Assembly (NCBI GenBank): GCA_029573725.1
Contig: JAKQDQ010000122.1
Location: forward strand, 1-64,000
Length of the DNA stretch: 64,000 nucleotides
Origin: Verrucomicrobiota bacterium
Lineage (GTDB): Bacteria > Verrucomicrobiota > Verrucomicrobiia > Limisphaerales > JADLHS01
Reading direction: 5' to 3'
The notes below the pieces were generated by a model. That model worked only from the letters and a program-made list of their open reading frames with translations. It was not told the DNA's origin and searched no databases. Position 1 is the stretch's first letter; each line of letters opens with the position of its first letter. Position numbers and translations under genes: made by a program. This document shows positions 9,499 through 18,085 of this stretch, piece after piece.

Positions 9499-10659
9499 TT
9501 GCTTGACGGGGGACAGTCGGGCGCGGGCGCGTGGTCCGGCGCGCCGGTGGAAAACGGTTTTGACTTCGAGGCGGCGTTTCGCCTTTCATGGCGCGGCGTG
9601 ATAAATACGGAAGAGAAGTTGGCGGGGTTGTTGCCCGTGATTCGGGCCGCGGACTGGCTGGCGCTGGATACGGAGGCGGACAGTTTGCACGCTTATCCTG
9701 AAAAAATATGTCTGATTCAAATCACCACCAGCATCGGAGACCGGCTGATTGACCCGCTCGCGGTAGGGGACATCGGACCTTTGCTGCAGGCGCTGGCCGG
9801 ACACCAGCTGATCATGCACGCGGCAGATTACGATATGCGTCTGCTTTTCAAGCATCACGCATTCAAGCCTGATGGCATTTTCGATACAATGCTGGCGGCA
9901 CGGCTGCTGGGCTATCGCGAGTTTGGCCTGGGGGCATTGGCGGAGCAAATCCTGGGCATCAAACTGGACAAGGGACCGCAAAAGGCGGACTGGGCGCGGC
10001 GTCCGCTGACCGAGCGCATGATCACCTACGCGTTGAATGACACGCATCATCTCAAGCTGCTGGCGGACCATTTGATCCGTGCGCTGACGGAACGGCACCG
10101 GCTCGATTGGCATCGCGAGTGGTGCGCGCGTCTGATTGCGGAATGTACGCGTCCACCGGAGGAGGACCCCGAACGCGAGTGGCGGATCAAGGGCGCCCAT
10201 GCCTTGAATCGCGCGGGGTTGGCCGCGCTGCGGGCGCTATGGCATTGGCGCGAGGGGGAGGCGCTGAAGGCCAATCGCCCCCCGTTCTTCATTCTCGCGC
10301 ACGAAAAGCTGATCGCGCTGGCGGAAGCGGCCGCGGCGCAACAACCATTGGAGCCGGTCTTTCCGCGCCACCTTTCGCCACGACGACGGGAGGCCATAGG
10401 CCGGACCGTTCAAGTCGCCCTCCGGCAACCGCCCGAAACTTTCCCGCAGATTTTGCGCACCCGCACCCGCCGGCCCTCTGAGGCCGAGCGGCGGCGTTAC
10501 CAGGATTTGGAAGCGCGGCGGGATCGGGCCGCCCACGCCCTGGGGCTGGAGCCCTCAATTGTTGCCAATCGGACCGTTCTGGGGGAACTGGCGCGGGATT
10601 GGGACCGGTACGCGCCGCAGTTAATGAACTGGCAGCGGGCGTTGTTGGACCGCGGTTAA
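9499..10659 (+). CDS. rnd: RNase D-like 3'-5' exonuclease with HRDC domain
   Basis: A 386-residue protein of the DEDDy exonuclease family, which trims tRNA 3' ends. Exo I is LALDTEADSLHAY (Asp and Glu), Exo II is HAADYDMRLLFKH, and Exo III is YALNDTHHLKLL with the conserved Tyr and Asp. The region at about residues 225-300, starting RAGLAALRALWHWREGEAL, matches an HRDC nucleic-acid-binding domain. The C-terminal helices include FPQILRTRTRRPSEAE. The start is uncertain: a TTG at 9499 or GTGs at 9547 and 9598 are the options, and none has a strong ribosome-binding site. Its stop codon lies inside the stop of lnt on the other strand. Confidence 0.88.
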   Translation: MLDGGQSGAGAWSGAPVENGFDFEAAFRLSWRGVINTEEKLAGLLPVIRAADWLALDTEADSLHAYPEKICLIQITTSIGDRLIDPLAVGDIGPLLQALAGHQLIMHAADYDMRLLFKHHAFKPDGIFDTMLAARLLGYREFGLGALAEQILGIKLDKGPQKADWARRPLTERMITYALNDTHHLKLLADHLIRALTERHRLDWHREWCARLIAECTRPPEEDPEREWRIKGAHALNRAGLAALRALWHWREGEALKANRPPFFILAHEKLIALAEAAAAQQPLEPVFPRHLSPRRREAIGRTVQVALRQPPETFPQILRTRTRRPSEAERRRYQDLEARRDRAAHALGLEPSIVANRTVLGELARDWDRYAPQLMNWQRALLDRG

Positions 10660-12308
10660 CGCGCCTTGCGCAACGGCCGGCACCGCACGAGCAGCAATAT
10701 TCCGCACCAGATCACACACGTCCAACCAAAGCGGTCGCCCACTTCGTGATAAAGGGTGGCGGGACGCCCGGCGGCCGGGGCGAAGGTGACGCGCCAGTGG
10801 ACGAAGCCCGGGCCGTACTCACTTGCGTGCGCATCCCGGAAGAGGGCGCGCATCCGCCCGGCCGCATCGAACCAGCAGGTCAGTCCATTGTTGCACACGC
10901 GCAGCAACGGCACGCCATTTTCCACGGCGCGAAACGCCGCGCTCGCCGCCTGCTGCCATTGCGCGGCTCCCGCCCCGAACCAGCCATCATTGGTGAGGTT
11001 GACCAGCAAATCCGTTTCCTCATTTATCTGCTCGCGCACGTGGTGCGGAAAAACATCCTCAAAGCAGATCAACGGCGCGATCCGGAGGCGGGAGGGCGAC
11101 GCTGAAGTCGGAGTGGCTGGGGCCGGAATCTCGTAATCCGGGGAGGCGGGCGCGACAAAGGAGCGATCCAGCTCGAACTGCGTTGCTTGCTGCCCCGCCG
11201 TGTACTCCCCGGTGATCGGCGTGAACCATTTCAGGAACGGCAGATAGTCGTCCCAGGGGAGGTATTCGCCGAAGATGACCAGCTGGCGTTTGTGGTAGCT
11301 GGCAACGCAGGCGCCGGCGGGGTTCAGCCAGAATGCCGCGTTGAAGACCTCCGCCGTCGCAGGCGCGGTCGTTCCGATGGTTGGCCGCACTTCATCGGCG
11401 TTGAAGAGCATCCAGACGCGCCGGTGCTGCACCAGATTGGTGATGGCTGCATACGTCTCGTGGTCCAGGCCGGGCACGGCGGCCTCGGGCCAGAGCAGCA
11501 GCTCGGTTTGATTGGTCAGCGCGATTTTCGTCAGCCGCATCAGCCGGTCAAACCGCGCCGCATTCTCGGTGGAATTCCAGATCATGGTCTGCGGCACGGA
11601 CGGTTGGATGGCCGTGACGCTGAGGGTTGCCGCTTCCGCGGGCAGTTGCTGGAGGCGGGACAATCCGCGATTGAAGACGAGGATCACCACCATCAGCGGC
11701 AAAATAATTTCCCCCAGCCAGATGTAGCGGGTCGTCGGGTGGCGCAACAACGTCCCCACACTGGAATAAAGCGCCAGCGCCATCCAGACAACCAGGAACG
11801 AAACGCCATAAACGCCGGTGACAGCGGCGATCTGGATGAGCGGGGTCAATTCCCATTGCGCCGCGCCGAGCGGCAGCCAGGGAAAGCCACTGAACAGCCG
11901 GGCCCGGATCATTTCCAACGCGACCCACACGGCGGCGCCGCTGAGACACCAGAAGCAGCGCCACAACCAGGTGCCGTGCCCGATGCGGCCTGCCAGAAAC
12001 CACACCCAGGTTGCCGGATAGAGGGCCAGGAATGCCGCCAGGGCGATCCAGCCGAGAATGGGCAAGCCGGTGACGGGAATGGCGAGCAACCAGCTCAGTG
12101 TCATCAGCCAAAACACCAGGCCGCCCAGGTAACCGACGCGCCAGGCCGCGCCAGGAGACAATCCGTGCGCGCTGGCCAGCAGCAGGGCGGGGCCCACCCA
12201 CGCCGCTCCGGCCAGATTGAACCGGGGAAACGCGAGTGCCAACACCACTCCGGCCAGCACGGCGAGCAGCTGGCGATGGTGTTTTCTAATCAATGCCAGG
12301 ACTTTCAA
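10656..12308 (-). CDS. lnt: Apolipoprotein N-acyltransferase
   Basis: A 550-residue inner-membrane enzyme that adds the third acyl chain to lipoproteins. Six or so membrane helices fill the N-terminal 210 residues (LAVLAGVVLALAFPRF, FPWLPLGAAQW). The periplasmic nitrilase-fold domain then carries the expected catalytic triad: Glu in LLLWPEAAVPG, Lys in YHKRQLVIFGEYLPW, and Cys in LICFEDVFPHHV. A C-terminal membrane helix (FGWTCVIWCGILLLVRC) closes the protein. It lies 194 bases after argF on the same strand. A decayed relative of this family is found at 59420-60333. Confidence 0.95.
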   Translation of the reverse strand: MKVLALIRKHHRQLLAVLAGVVLALAFPRFNLAGAAWVGPALLLASAHGLSPGAAWRVGYLGGLVFWLMTLSWLLAIPVTGLPILGWIALAAFLALYPATWVWFLAGRIGHGTWLWRCFWCLSGAAVWVALEMIRARLFSGFPWLPLGAAQWELTPLIQIAAVTGVYGVSFLVVWMALALYSSVGTLLRHPTTRYIWLGEIILPLMVVILVFNRGLSRLQQLPAEAATLSVTAIQPSVPQTMIWNSTENAARFDRLMRLTKIALTNQTELLLWPEAAVPGLDHETYAAITNLVQHRRVWMLFNADEVRPTIGTTAPATAEVFNAAFWLNPAGACVASYHKRQLVIFGEYLPWDDYLPFLKWFTPITGEYTAGQQATQFELDRSFVAPASPDYEIPAPATPTSASPSRLRIAPLICFEDVFPHHVREQINEETDLLVNLTNDGWFGAGAAQWQQAASAAFRAVENGVPLLRVCNNGLTCWFDAAGRMRALFRDAHASEYGPGFVHWRVTFAPAAGRPATLYHEVGDRFGWTCVIWCGILLLVRCRPLRKAR

Positions 12309-12502
12309 TCACTTGAGCTTGCGCGAATGGAGGTGTTCAGCGCAAGTCGCCGGAATCAGAAAGGGCGCCAACCGATCACTTTTCGCCCGGCAGTTCCGCA
12401 GTTGCACTGTTGGAAGCAAGGTCGTGGGAAGTGTCGTTGTCCCGACCGCGTTTCCCGCCTGGCAAGGGCCCGGCGCCCTGGTTTGTGATACGGCCGGGCG
12501 GG

Positions 12503-13453
12503 TCAGCTTACGGCCCATTTGAGCACGGCTTTCTGTGCGTGGAGACGGTTTTCGGCTTGTGTGAAAATGGTGTCGGCGTGCGCTTCAAAGGTCTCATTGT
12601 CAATCTCCTTGCCGCGATAGGCGGGCAGGCAGTGCATGACGAGGACGCCGGGTTTGGCCAGTTTCACGAGCGGGCGATTGATCTGATAATGTTTCAGCGC
12701 CTTGAGGCGCGCCGCGGTTTCGCTCTCCTTGCCCATGGAAACCCAGACGTCGGTATAAAGCACGTCGGCCTGGCGCGCGGCGGCCTTCAAATCTTCCGTG
12801 CAAACAATGTTGCCGCCGGCCCGTTTCAGGATGGCGCGGCTGGGCTGGAATTTTTTGGGCGCGGCGATGCGCAGTTCAAATCCGAGCTTGGCCGCGGCAA
12901 AAATCCAGGACACGGGTACGTTGCACGCGCCGTCACCGACAAAGGTGACCACCAGTCCGCGCAGGGATTTGCGTTTTTCGAGAATGGTTTGCAGGTCGGC
13001 GAGGATTTGACAGGGATGCTCCTGATCGGTGAGAGCGTTGATGGTGGGAATTTTTGCAAAGCGCGCAAAGTCCTCCACATCCGTTTGGGCGAAGGTGCGA
13101 AAAATGGCCCCGTGGATCATGCGGCCCATGACGCGGGCGGTGTCCTTAATCGGCTCTCCGCGCCCCATCTGGATGTCCATCGTGTTAAGGAACATGGGCC
13201 GGCCGCCCAGCTCGCTGACTCCCACCTCGAAAGAGATCCGGGTACGGGTCGAGGCTTTCGCGAAAATCAGCGCCCAAGTCTGGCCAGCCAGGGGCAGGGA
13301 GCGATGGCGGCCACGCGTGCGTTTCATCGTCACGGCGTCGGCGAGGATTTGATTCAGGTCGCGCAGCGTGAGCTGCTCAATGCTCAGCAAATGTTTCACG
13401 TGTCTTTGGTGGTCAAGATGTTTGCCTGGTTCGCCATGTGTCAGAAACCTCAT
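12503..13453 (-). CDS. argF: Ornithine carbamoyltransferase
   Basis: Makes citrulline from ornithine and carbamoyl phosphate in arginine synthesis. It is 316 residues long from the ATG at 13453, and the family is usually about 305-335. The carbamoyl-phosphate site is KASTRTRISFEVGVSELGG. The HPCQ motif is present in TDQEHPCQILADLQT. The ornithine loop is DVWVSMGKE, and the C-terminal signature is MHCLPAYRGKEI. A GTG at 13399 gives the start VKHLLSIEQLTLRDL, which resembles most family N-termini and may be the true start. The gene follows argD on the same strand after about 130 bases, so an arginine operon is likely. Confidence 0.95.
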   Translation of the reverse strand: MRFLTHGEPGKHLDHQRHVKHLLSIEQLTLRDLNQILADAVTMKRTRGRHRSLPLAGQTWALIFAKASTRTRISFEVGVSELGGRPMFLNTMDIQMGRGEPIKDTARVMGRMIHGAIFRTFAQTDVEDFARFAKIPTINALTDQEHPCQILADLQTILEKRKSLRGLVVTFVGDGACNVPVSWIFAAAKLGFELRIAAPKKFQPSRAILKRAGGNIVCTEDLKAAARQADVLYTDVWVSMGKESETAARLKALKHYQINRPLVKLAKPGVLVMHCLPAYRGKEIDNETFEAHADTIFTQAENRLHAQKAVLKWAVS

Positions 13454-13583
13454 GTTATAGTAGCGAACGATTCCGGATTCAAGTTCGGTGAAGGTTTGCG
13501 GCGGTGCTGCGGGCAGAACCGGAAAGAATCATCTTCCAGCGCAGCCGGCGGGGGGCCGGAGTTGCCAGCGCGCGGAATTCCCC

Positions 13584-14873
13584 TCAGGCGTCAAGGTCGG
13601 CGGCAACCCGGGCCAGGATTGCCAGCCCTTCCTCCGCATCCGCTTCGGTCAAATTCAGCGCCGGGAGAATCCGCAGCACCTGTGCGCCGGCCGGAATCAG
13701 GAGCAGCCCCGCCTCCTGCAGCTTGGCCGTCATGACGCTGGCCGGAGTTTTGTGGGGAAGGTTGAGCCCCGGCGCGTCCGGGGCCAGTTCCAAGCCCAGC
13801 ATCAAACCCTGCCCGCGCACGGTGCGGAACAGCTTGGGATGCTGTTGGATGATGGATTGCAGGCCGGCGCGGAGTCGTTCGCCCATGTGACGCGCATTGT
13901 CGGCCAGATTTTCCCCGGCAATAACCTCCAGAACTTTTAACGCCACGGCGCAGGCGAGGGGCGAGCCGCCATAAGTGGTGCCATGCGTCCCGGCACTGAG
14001 CAGGTCTGCATACGGGGCGCGCGCCCAAAACACTCCAATCGGAAATCCGCCGCCGAGCGATTTGGCCATGGAAATTCCGTCGGGCAAGAATGCGCCGCCT
14101 CCCGGCACATCTTCGAGAATCCGTTGAAAGCCGTGGAAGCGGCCGCTGCGAAAATGGCCGCTCTGCACACAGTCCAGGAGCAGCAGCAGGTTCCGCTCGT
14201 CACACAAGGCGCGCAGTCCCAGGAGATAATCCGGGCTGGCCGGAGTGACTCCGCCTTCTCCCTGGATATCCTCCACCAAAATGGCAACGGTTGCCGGGGA
14301 CAGTGCCGCGCGCATGGCGGCGAGATCGTTGTAGGGCACATGGCGGAAGCCGGCGACCATGGGTTCAAACCCCTTTTTCACTTTGTCTTGTCCGGTCGCA
14401 GCGATGCCGGCCAGGGTGCGGCCGTGGAAGGAATTGACCGCCGTGAGAATTTCGAACCGGCCGGTATCGTGACCGAATTTGCGCGCGAGCTTGAACAAGC
14501 CTTCATTGGCTTCCCCGCCGCTGTTGGTGAAAAAACATTTGCCCGGGCCGATCAAGGCAACCAGCGCCTGCGCCAGGCGCCCCTGGGGTTCGGTGTAATA
14601 CAGGTTGGAGACATGCATGAGCCGGCGGGCTTGTTCCGTGAGCGCCTCCACCATGGCCGGATGGGCATGGCCCAACGCGCAGACCGCAATGCCACCACCG
14701 AGGTCGAGATAGCGGCGGCCGTGGAGGTCATACACATGGCTGCCCTTGCCGTGGGTCAGCGTGAGATCGAAGCGGCTGTAGCTGGGAACGACGTTCTGGT
14801 TGAATAGCTCGCGAATGGTTGCGTCTGTGGTGTTGTGGGAAGACGGGCGGGATTGAAGGGCAAAATCGTTCAT
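13584..14873 (-). CDS. argD: Acetylornithine aminotransferase
   Basis: A 429-residue PLP enzyme (class III aminotransferase) that forms N-acetylornithine in arginine synthesis. PLP-phosphate contacts are in FFTNSGGEANEGLFKLARK. The cofactor lysine is in ISMAKSLGGGFPIG, and the second-subunit Thr is in HGTTYGGSPLACAVAL. The loop normally reading DEVQxGxGRTG is DCVQSGHFRSGRF, with a short insertion before the lysine. I believe this is a lineage variant and not damage, since everything around it is intact. The start is the ATG at 14873 (MNDFALQSR). It is upstream of argF and divergent from the cupredoxin gene. Confidence 0.94.
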   Translation of the reverse strand: MNDFALQSRPSSHNTTDATIRELFNQNVVPSYSRFDLTLTHGKGSHVYDLHGRRYLDLGGGIAVCALGHAHPAMVEALTEQARRLMHVSNLYYTEPQGRLAQALVALIGPGKCFFTNSGGEANEGLFKLARKFGHDTGRFEILTAVNSFHGRTLAGIAATGQDKVKKGFEPMVAGFRHVPYNDLAAMRAALSPATVAILVEDIQGEGGVTPASPDYLLGLRALCDERNLLLLLDCVQSGHFRSGRFHGFQRILEDVPGGGAFLPDGISMAKSLGGGFPIGVFWARAPYADLLSAGTHGTTYGGSPLACAVALKVLEVIAGENLADNARHMGERLRAGLQSIIQQHPKLFRTVRGQGLMLGLELAPDAPGLNLPHKTPASVMTAKLQEAGLLLIPAGAQVLRILPALNLTEADAEEGLAILARVAADLDA

Positions 14874-15061
14874 GCAGGAGCAAAGATAACAGTTGAAGGG
14901 TTGGTGGGGGAAAGGGAAATGTCGGCGGCGGCGCGACCAGCGCAATTAGCCGGCATCAAAACAACAATGAGCATGAATGAATAATCCATCCGAATACTTG
15001 CCTGCCATCCCGCCGGTTGGTAAACTGCCGTGTTAGTTTTAAAATACCAGAACTTAAAATT

Positions 15062-15781
15062 ATGAAATTGAATCGAACGCTCGCCGCGGTTGGCAGCCTG
15101 GCCATCGCCCTCCAGATGGCGACTGCTGGAAATATCACCGGAAAAGTCACGCTGTCTGGCACGCCACCACCAGAGAAGGACATCACCCCGCTCAAGGATG
15201 ATGCTCAATGTGGAAAATTGCATCCCGGGCCGGTTCCGAAGACGCAGTTTTTTGTGGTGGGGCCCAACCACGAGCTGGCCGATGTGGTGGTCGTACTGCA
15301 AGGCGACAGCCTAAAGGGCAAATCCACCGGCGCCACGGCGGCCCCGGCGGAGCTGGACCAAATCGGATGCATTTACACGCCCCAAATTCTGGCGGTGCAG
15401 ACCGGCCAGAAGATTCACGTGAAAAATTCCGACCCGGTAATGCATAATGTGCATACCACGCCCACCGCTCCGGGAAATAAGGAGGAAAACCGCGCGCAGC
15501 TGGCCGGCGGGCCGGACCTCACGTTTGTGATTCCCCAGCCCGAGGATTTCCTGCGCTTCAAGTGCGATGTGCATCCGTGGATGTTTGCCTGGGTCACCGT
15601 GGTGGATCATCCCTATTTTGCGGTGACGGGCAAGGATGGCACCTTTACCATCAAGGATGTGCCGCCCGGCAAATACAAGCTCGTGGCGTACCACCGGAAG
15701 GCGGCGTTGAAGGGCATCGCGAAAGATGTCGAGGTGACCGCGGACGGCGCGAAAGTTGATTTCGTTGCCGAGGTAAAGTGA
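15062..15781 (+). CDS. Exported cupredoxin with C-terminal carboxypeptidase-regulatory-like domain
   Basis: A 239-residue protein with an N-terminal signal peptide (MKLNRTLAAVGSLAIALQMATA). A type-1 copper site is readable: His128 and His131 in MHNVHTTP, with Cys168, His171 and Met174 in FKCDVHPWM. The last 60 residues (GTFTIKDVPPGKYKLVAYH) are a transthyretin/CarboxypepD_reg-like beta-sandwich. The likely role is periplasmic electron transfer or copper handling, in keeping with the haem A genes downstream, though a strong terminator separates them. The ATG is preceded by AACTTAAAATT instead of a Shine-Dalgarno sequence. It is divergent from argD. Confidence 0.85.
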   Translation: MKLNRTLAAVGSLAIALQMATAGNITGKVTLSGTPPPEKDITPLKDDAQCGKLHPGPVPKTQFFVVGPNHELADVVVVLQGDSLKGKSTGATAAPAELDQIGCIYTPQILAVQTGQKIHVKNSDPVMHNVHTTPTAPGNKEENRAQLAGGPDLTFVIPQPEDFLRFKCDVHPWMFAWVTVVDHPYFAVTGKDGTFTIKDVPPGKYKLVAYHRKAALKGIAKDVEVTADGAKVDFVAEVK

Positions 15782-15795
15782 GCTGATGGATTGCA

Positions 15796-15834
15796 GAAGG
15801 CCGCTGCGGCCCAGGCCGCAGCGGCCTTCTTTTT
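15796..15834 (+). terminator. Strong intrinsic terminator after the cupredoxin gene
   Basis: A perfect 15-base-pair GC-rich stem: 15796-15810 pairs with 15815-15829 around the loop CCAG. It is followed by five T residues at 15830-15834. It begins 14 bases after the cupredoxin stop and ends 10 bases before the ctaA ATG, so ctaA and ctaB probably have a separate promoter or depend on readthrough. Confidence 0.9.
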
Positions 15835-15844
15835 CGCGCGCACC

Positions 15845-17059
15845 ATGACGGTTTCCACAACCCGGCAGCAGGCGTGGTTGCACCGTTTTGCCCTGCTCAC
15901 GGCGCTGGGGACGTTGGGGTTGGTGGGGCTGGGCGGGCTGGTGACCAGCCACGGGGTGGGCATGGCGGTGCCGGATTGGCCGACCAGCTACGGGTACAAC
16001 ATGTTCGCGCTGCCGGTTTCCCTGTGGCTTACCGGTGGAATTTTTCATGAGCATACCCATCGCCTGTGGGCGTCGCTGGTCGGGATTCTGGTCGTGGTTT
16101 TAACGCGGTGGCTGGGCGGGAAAAAAGCGCAGCTCCCGTTGCTCGTCATCGGTCTGGTCGAGATTTTGGCCGGGATCGGGTTGCTGCGGCTGGGGGCGGA
16201 CTGGAAGGGCGCGGGACATTTTCTGGCCGGGATCGGCGGAGTCGTATGTCTGGTTGGAATGGTATGGCTCAGGAACGCGGCGGCCCCGGGCCGCCTGCCG
16301 ACGCTCGGCTGGATCGCCTTTGGTCTGGTGCAGTTGCAAGGGTTGCTGGGAGGTTTGCGCGTGGTGCTGGACGCGGGTGACCTTGCCGGAATCCGCCTCG
16401 GCACGTTGCTGGGAATCTTTCATGGTTGTCTGGGGCAATTGTTCCTCGCCCTGGTCGCGGTGATTGCCTTCATGACGGGTCGTTGGTGGTCCCAGCCCCC
16501 CGAACGGATCACTTCCTTGCAAGCGCGCCCCTGGTTCGTCACCGCCACGGTCCTGGTCTTTGTGCAGCTCCTCATCGGGGCGACCATGCGTCATCAACAT
16601 GCGGGTTTGAGCATCCCGGACTTTCCGCTCGCCTATGGCGCCCTCTGGCCGGATATGAGCGCGACGGCGGTGGCGGAGTATAATCTGAAGCGGATTGAGG
16701 TGACGGCGGCGAATCCGATCACCGGATTTCAAATCGGTCTGCAAATGACCCATCGGCTCCTGGCGCTGCTGCTGCTGGCCACCGTGGCGCTGTGCGTGGG
16801 CATGAGCCGCGATCGGGGGCTGCGCCGGCTGGCGAAATTCTGGCTGGGGCTGATTCTGGTGCAGGCGGCACTGGGGGCGTGGACGATCTGGTCGAACAAG
16901 GCCGCCGATGTGGCCACCGCCCATGTGGTGGTGGGCGCACTTTCGTTCGTGACAGGTGTTCTCGGTTGTCTTATTTATTTCCGGCGTCGCGTTCGCGACG
17001 AGGCTCCGGGTCCGGCGGGCAAGTCCACTTCAGACCTGACTCGTTCCGTCGCGGCGTGA
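15845..17059 (+). CDS. ctaA: Haem A synthase (COX15/CtaA family)
   Basis: A 404-residue integral membrane protein that oxidises haem O to haem A for the aa3-type cytochrome oxidase. Conserved haem-ligand histidines sit in FHEHTHRLWASLVG, GIFHGCLGQLF, the second-half motif MRHQHAGLSIPDFPLAYG, QMTHRLLALLLL and TAHVVVGAL. The first-half motif MAVPDWPTSYGYNMF mirrors the second half, as expected for this internally duplicated family. About eight membrane helices are visible. The start is the ATG at 15845, just after the terminator. ctaB follows six bases later, so the two are almost certainly co-transcribed. Confidence 0.94.
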   Translation: MTVSTTRQQAWLHRFALLTALGTLGLVGLGGLVTSHGVGMAVPDWPTSYGYNMFALPVSLWLTGGIFHEHTHRLWASLVGILVVVLTRWLGGKKAQLPLLVIGLVEILAGIGLLRLGADWKGAGHFLAGIGGVVCLVGMVWLRNAAAPGRLPTLGWIAFGLVQLQGLLGGLRVVLDAGDLAGIRLGTLLGIFHGCLGQLFLALVAVIAFMTGRWWSQPPERITSLQARPWFVTATVLVFVQLLIGATMRHQHAGLSIPDFPLAYGALWPDMSATAVAEYNLKRIEVTAANPITGFQIGLQMTHRLLALLLLATVALCVGMSRDRGLRRLAKFWLGLILVQAALGAWTIWSNKAADVATAHVVVGALSFVTGVLGCLIYFRRRVRDEAPGPAGKSTSDLTRSVAA

Positions 17060-17065
17060 TAGTTG

Positions 17066-17965
17066 ATGAACTCCGCAAGTCCAGGAATTACCCGTGTGGC
17101 GCCGGCCAAAGGCTGGATTTCCGTCTATGCGGATCTGGTCAAAGCGCGCCTGGTGTCGATGGTGCTGGTCACCACCCTGACAGGGGCGTATCTGGGCTGG
17201 GTGCCGGGGGGGGCGGATTTCGTGGTGATCTTTCACGCGATCTGGGGCACGGCCCTGATTGCTGGCGGTGCCGCCGCCTTGAATCAGTTTCTGGAACGCG
17301 AGCACGACGCCCGGATGCGACGCACTGCGGGGCGGCCGTTGCCTTCGGGCCGGTTGCAACCCCTGACCGTGATGTTGTTTGGCGGCACTTGCGCGTTGGC
17401 AGGGACGATTTATCTCGCGGTGTTGGTCAATCCGCTGACCTGTGTTCTCGGGGGGATTTCCTTCATCAGCTATCTGTTCATATACACGCCGTTGAAACGT
17501 CTGACCTGGTGGAACACCGCGGTGGGCACCGTTCCCGGGGCGCTGCCCTGTCTGATGGGCTGGACGGCCATGCGCGGCACGTTGAGCACCGAAGCCTGGG
17601 TGCTGTTTGCCATCATGGTGCTGTGGCAACTGCCACATTTTTGCGCCATTGCCTGGATTTACCGCGAGGATTACGCCCGCGCGGGCTACCAGATGGTGTC
17701 CGTGGTGGACCCGAGCGGCGAGCGGGCCGGGCAGCAGGCGGTTGCCAATGCAGCGGCGCTGTGGTTGGTCAGTCTCACCCCCACGCTGGTGCATCTGGCC
17801 GGTTGGGGGTACTGCGTGGCGGCCTTGGGGCTGGGCGCGGTCTATCTGCTGCATGCAGTTCAGTTTGCGCGCAGCTTGGATGCTCGCCGGGCACGGCAGC
17901 TGTTCCGCACTTCGATTGCCTACCTGGCGTTGCTCTTGATCGCCCTGGCCGTTGACAAGCAATAA
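17066..17965 (+). CDS. ctaB: Protohaem IX farnesyltransferase (haem O synthase)
   Basis: A 299-residue membrane prenyltransferase of the UbiA superfamily that adds a farnesyl group to haem B, the step before CtaA. The polyprenyl-diphosphate site is EREHDARMRRTAGRPLPSG, the second Asp-rich loop is YREDYARAGYQMVSVVD, and between them are YTPLKRLTWWNTAVG and WQLPHFCAIAWIYRED. About nine membrane helices are present. I use the ATG at 17066; a TTG immediately before it is also possible. It is convergent with the AraC regulator gene; the 120-base gap contains a CCCCC-GGT-GGGGG hairpin at 18068-18080 without a T-run. Confidence 0.95.
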   Translation: MNSASPGITRVAPAKGWISVYADLVKARLVSMVLVTTLTGAYLGWVPGGADFVVIFHAIWGTALIAGGAAALNQFLEREHDARMRRTAGRPLPSGRLQPLTVMLFGGTCALAGTIYLAVLVNPLTCVLGGISFISYLFIYTPLKRLTWWNTAVGTVPGALPCLMGWTAMRGTLSTEAWVLFAIMVLWQLPHFCAIAWIYREDYARAGYQMVSVVDPSGERAGQQAVANAAALWLVSLTPTLVHLAGWGYCVAALGLGAVYLLHAVQFARSLDARRARQLFRTSIAYLALLLIALAVDKQ

Positions 17966-18085
17966 ATTCAGACCGCCGCTGTGGCGGGATTCCCTTTGGG
18001 CAGCGCCTTGCGGCGTTCCCGCCCGGGGCGGCGGACACCTACACTGCTGGTGTGGAATTTCAGGCTTCCCCCGGTGGGGGCGGAT

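Noticed and set aside
9461-9589. N-terminal extension of the acyl-CoA ligase
   Set aside because: Arg/Pro-rich and overlapping the start of the divergent exonuclease gene.
13584-14873. ArgD DCVQSG loop as evidence of inactivation
   Set aside because: The cofactor lysine, phosphate loop and Thr motif are intact and the surrounding loop is well formed, so a lineage variant is more likely than damage.
18068-18080. CCCCC-GGT-GGGGG hairpin between ctaB and the AraC gene as a terminator
   Set aside because: A five-pair stem without T-run on either strand is not enough to call.
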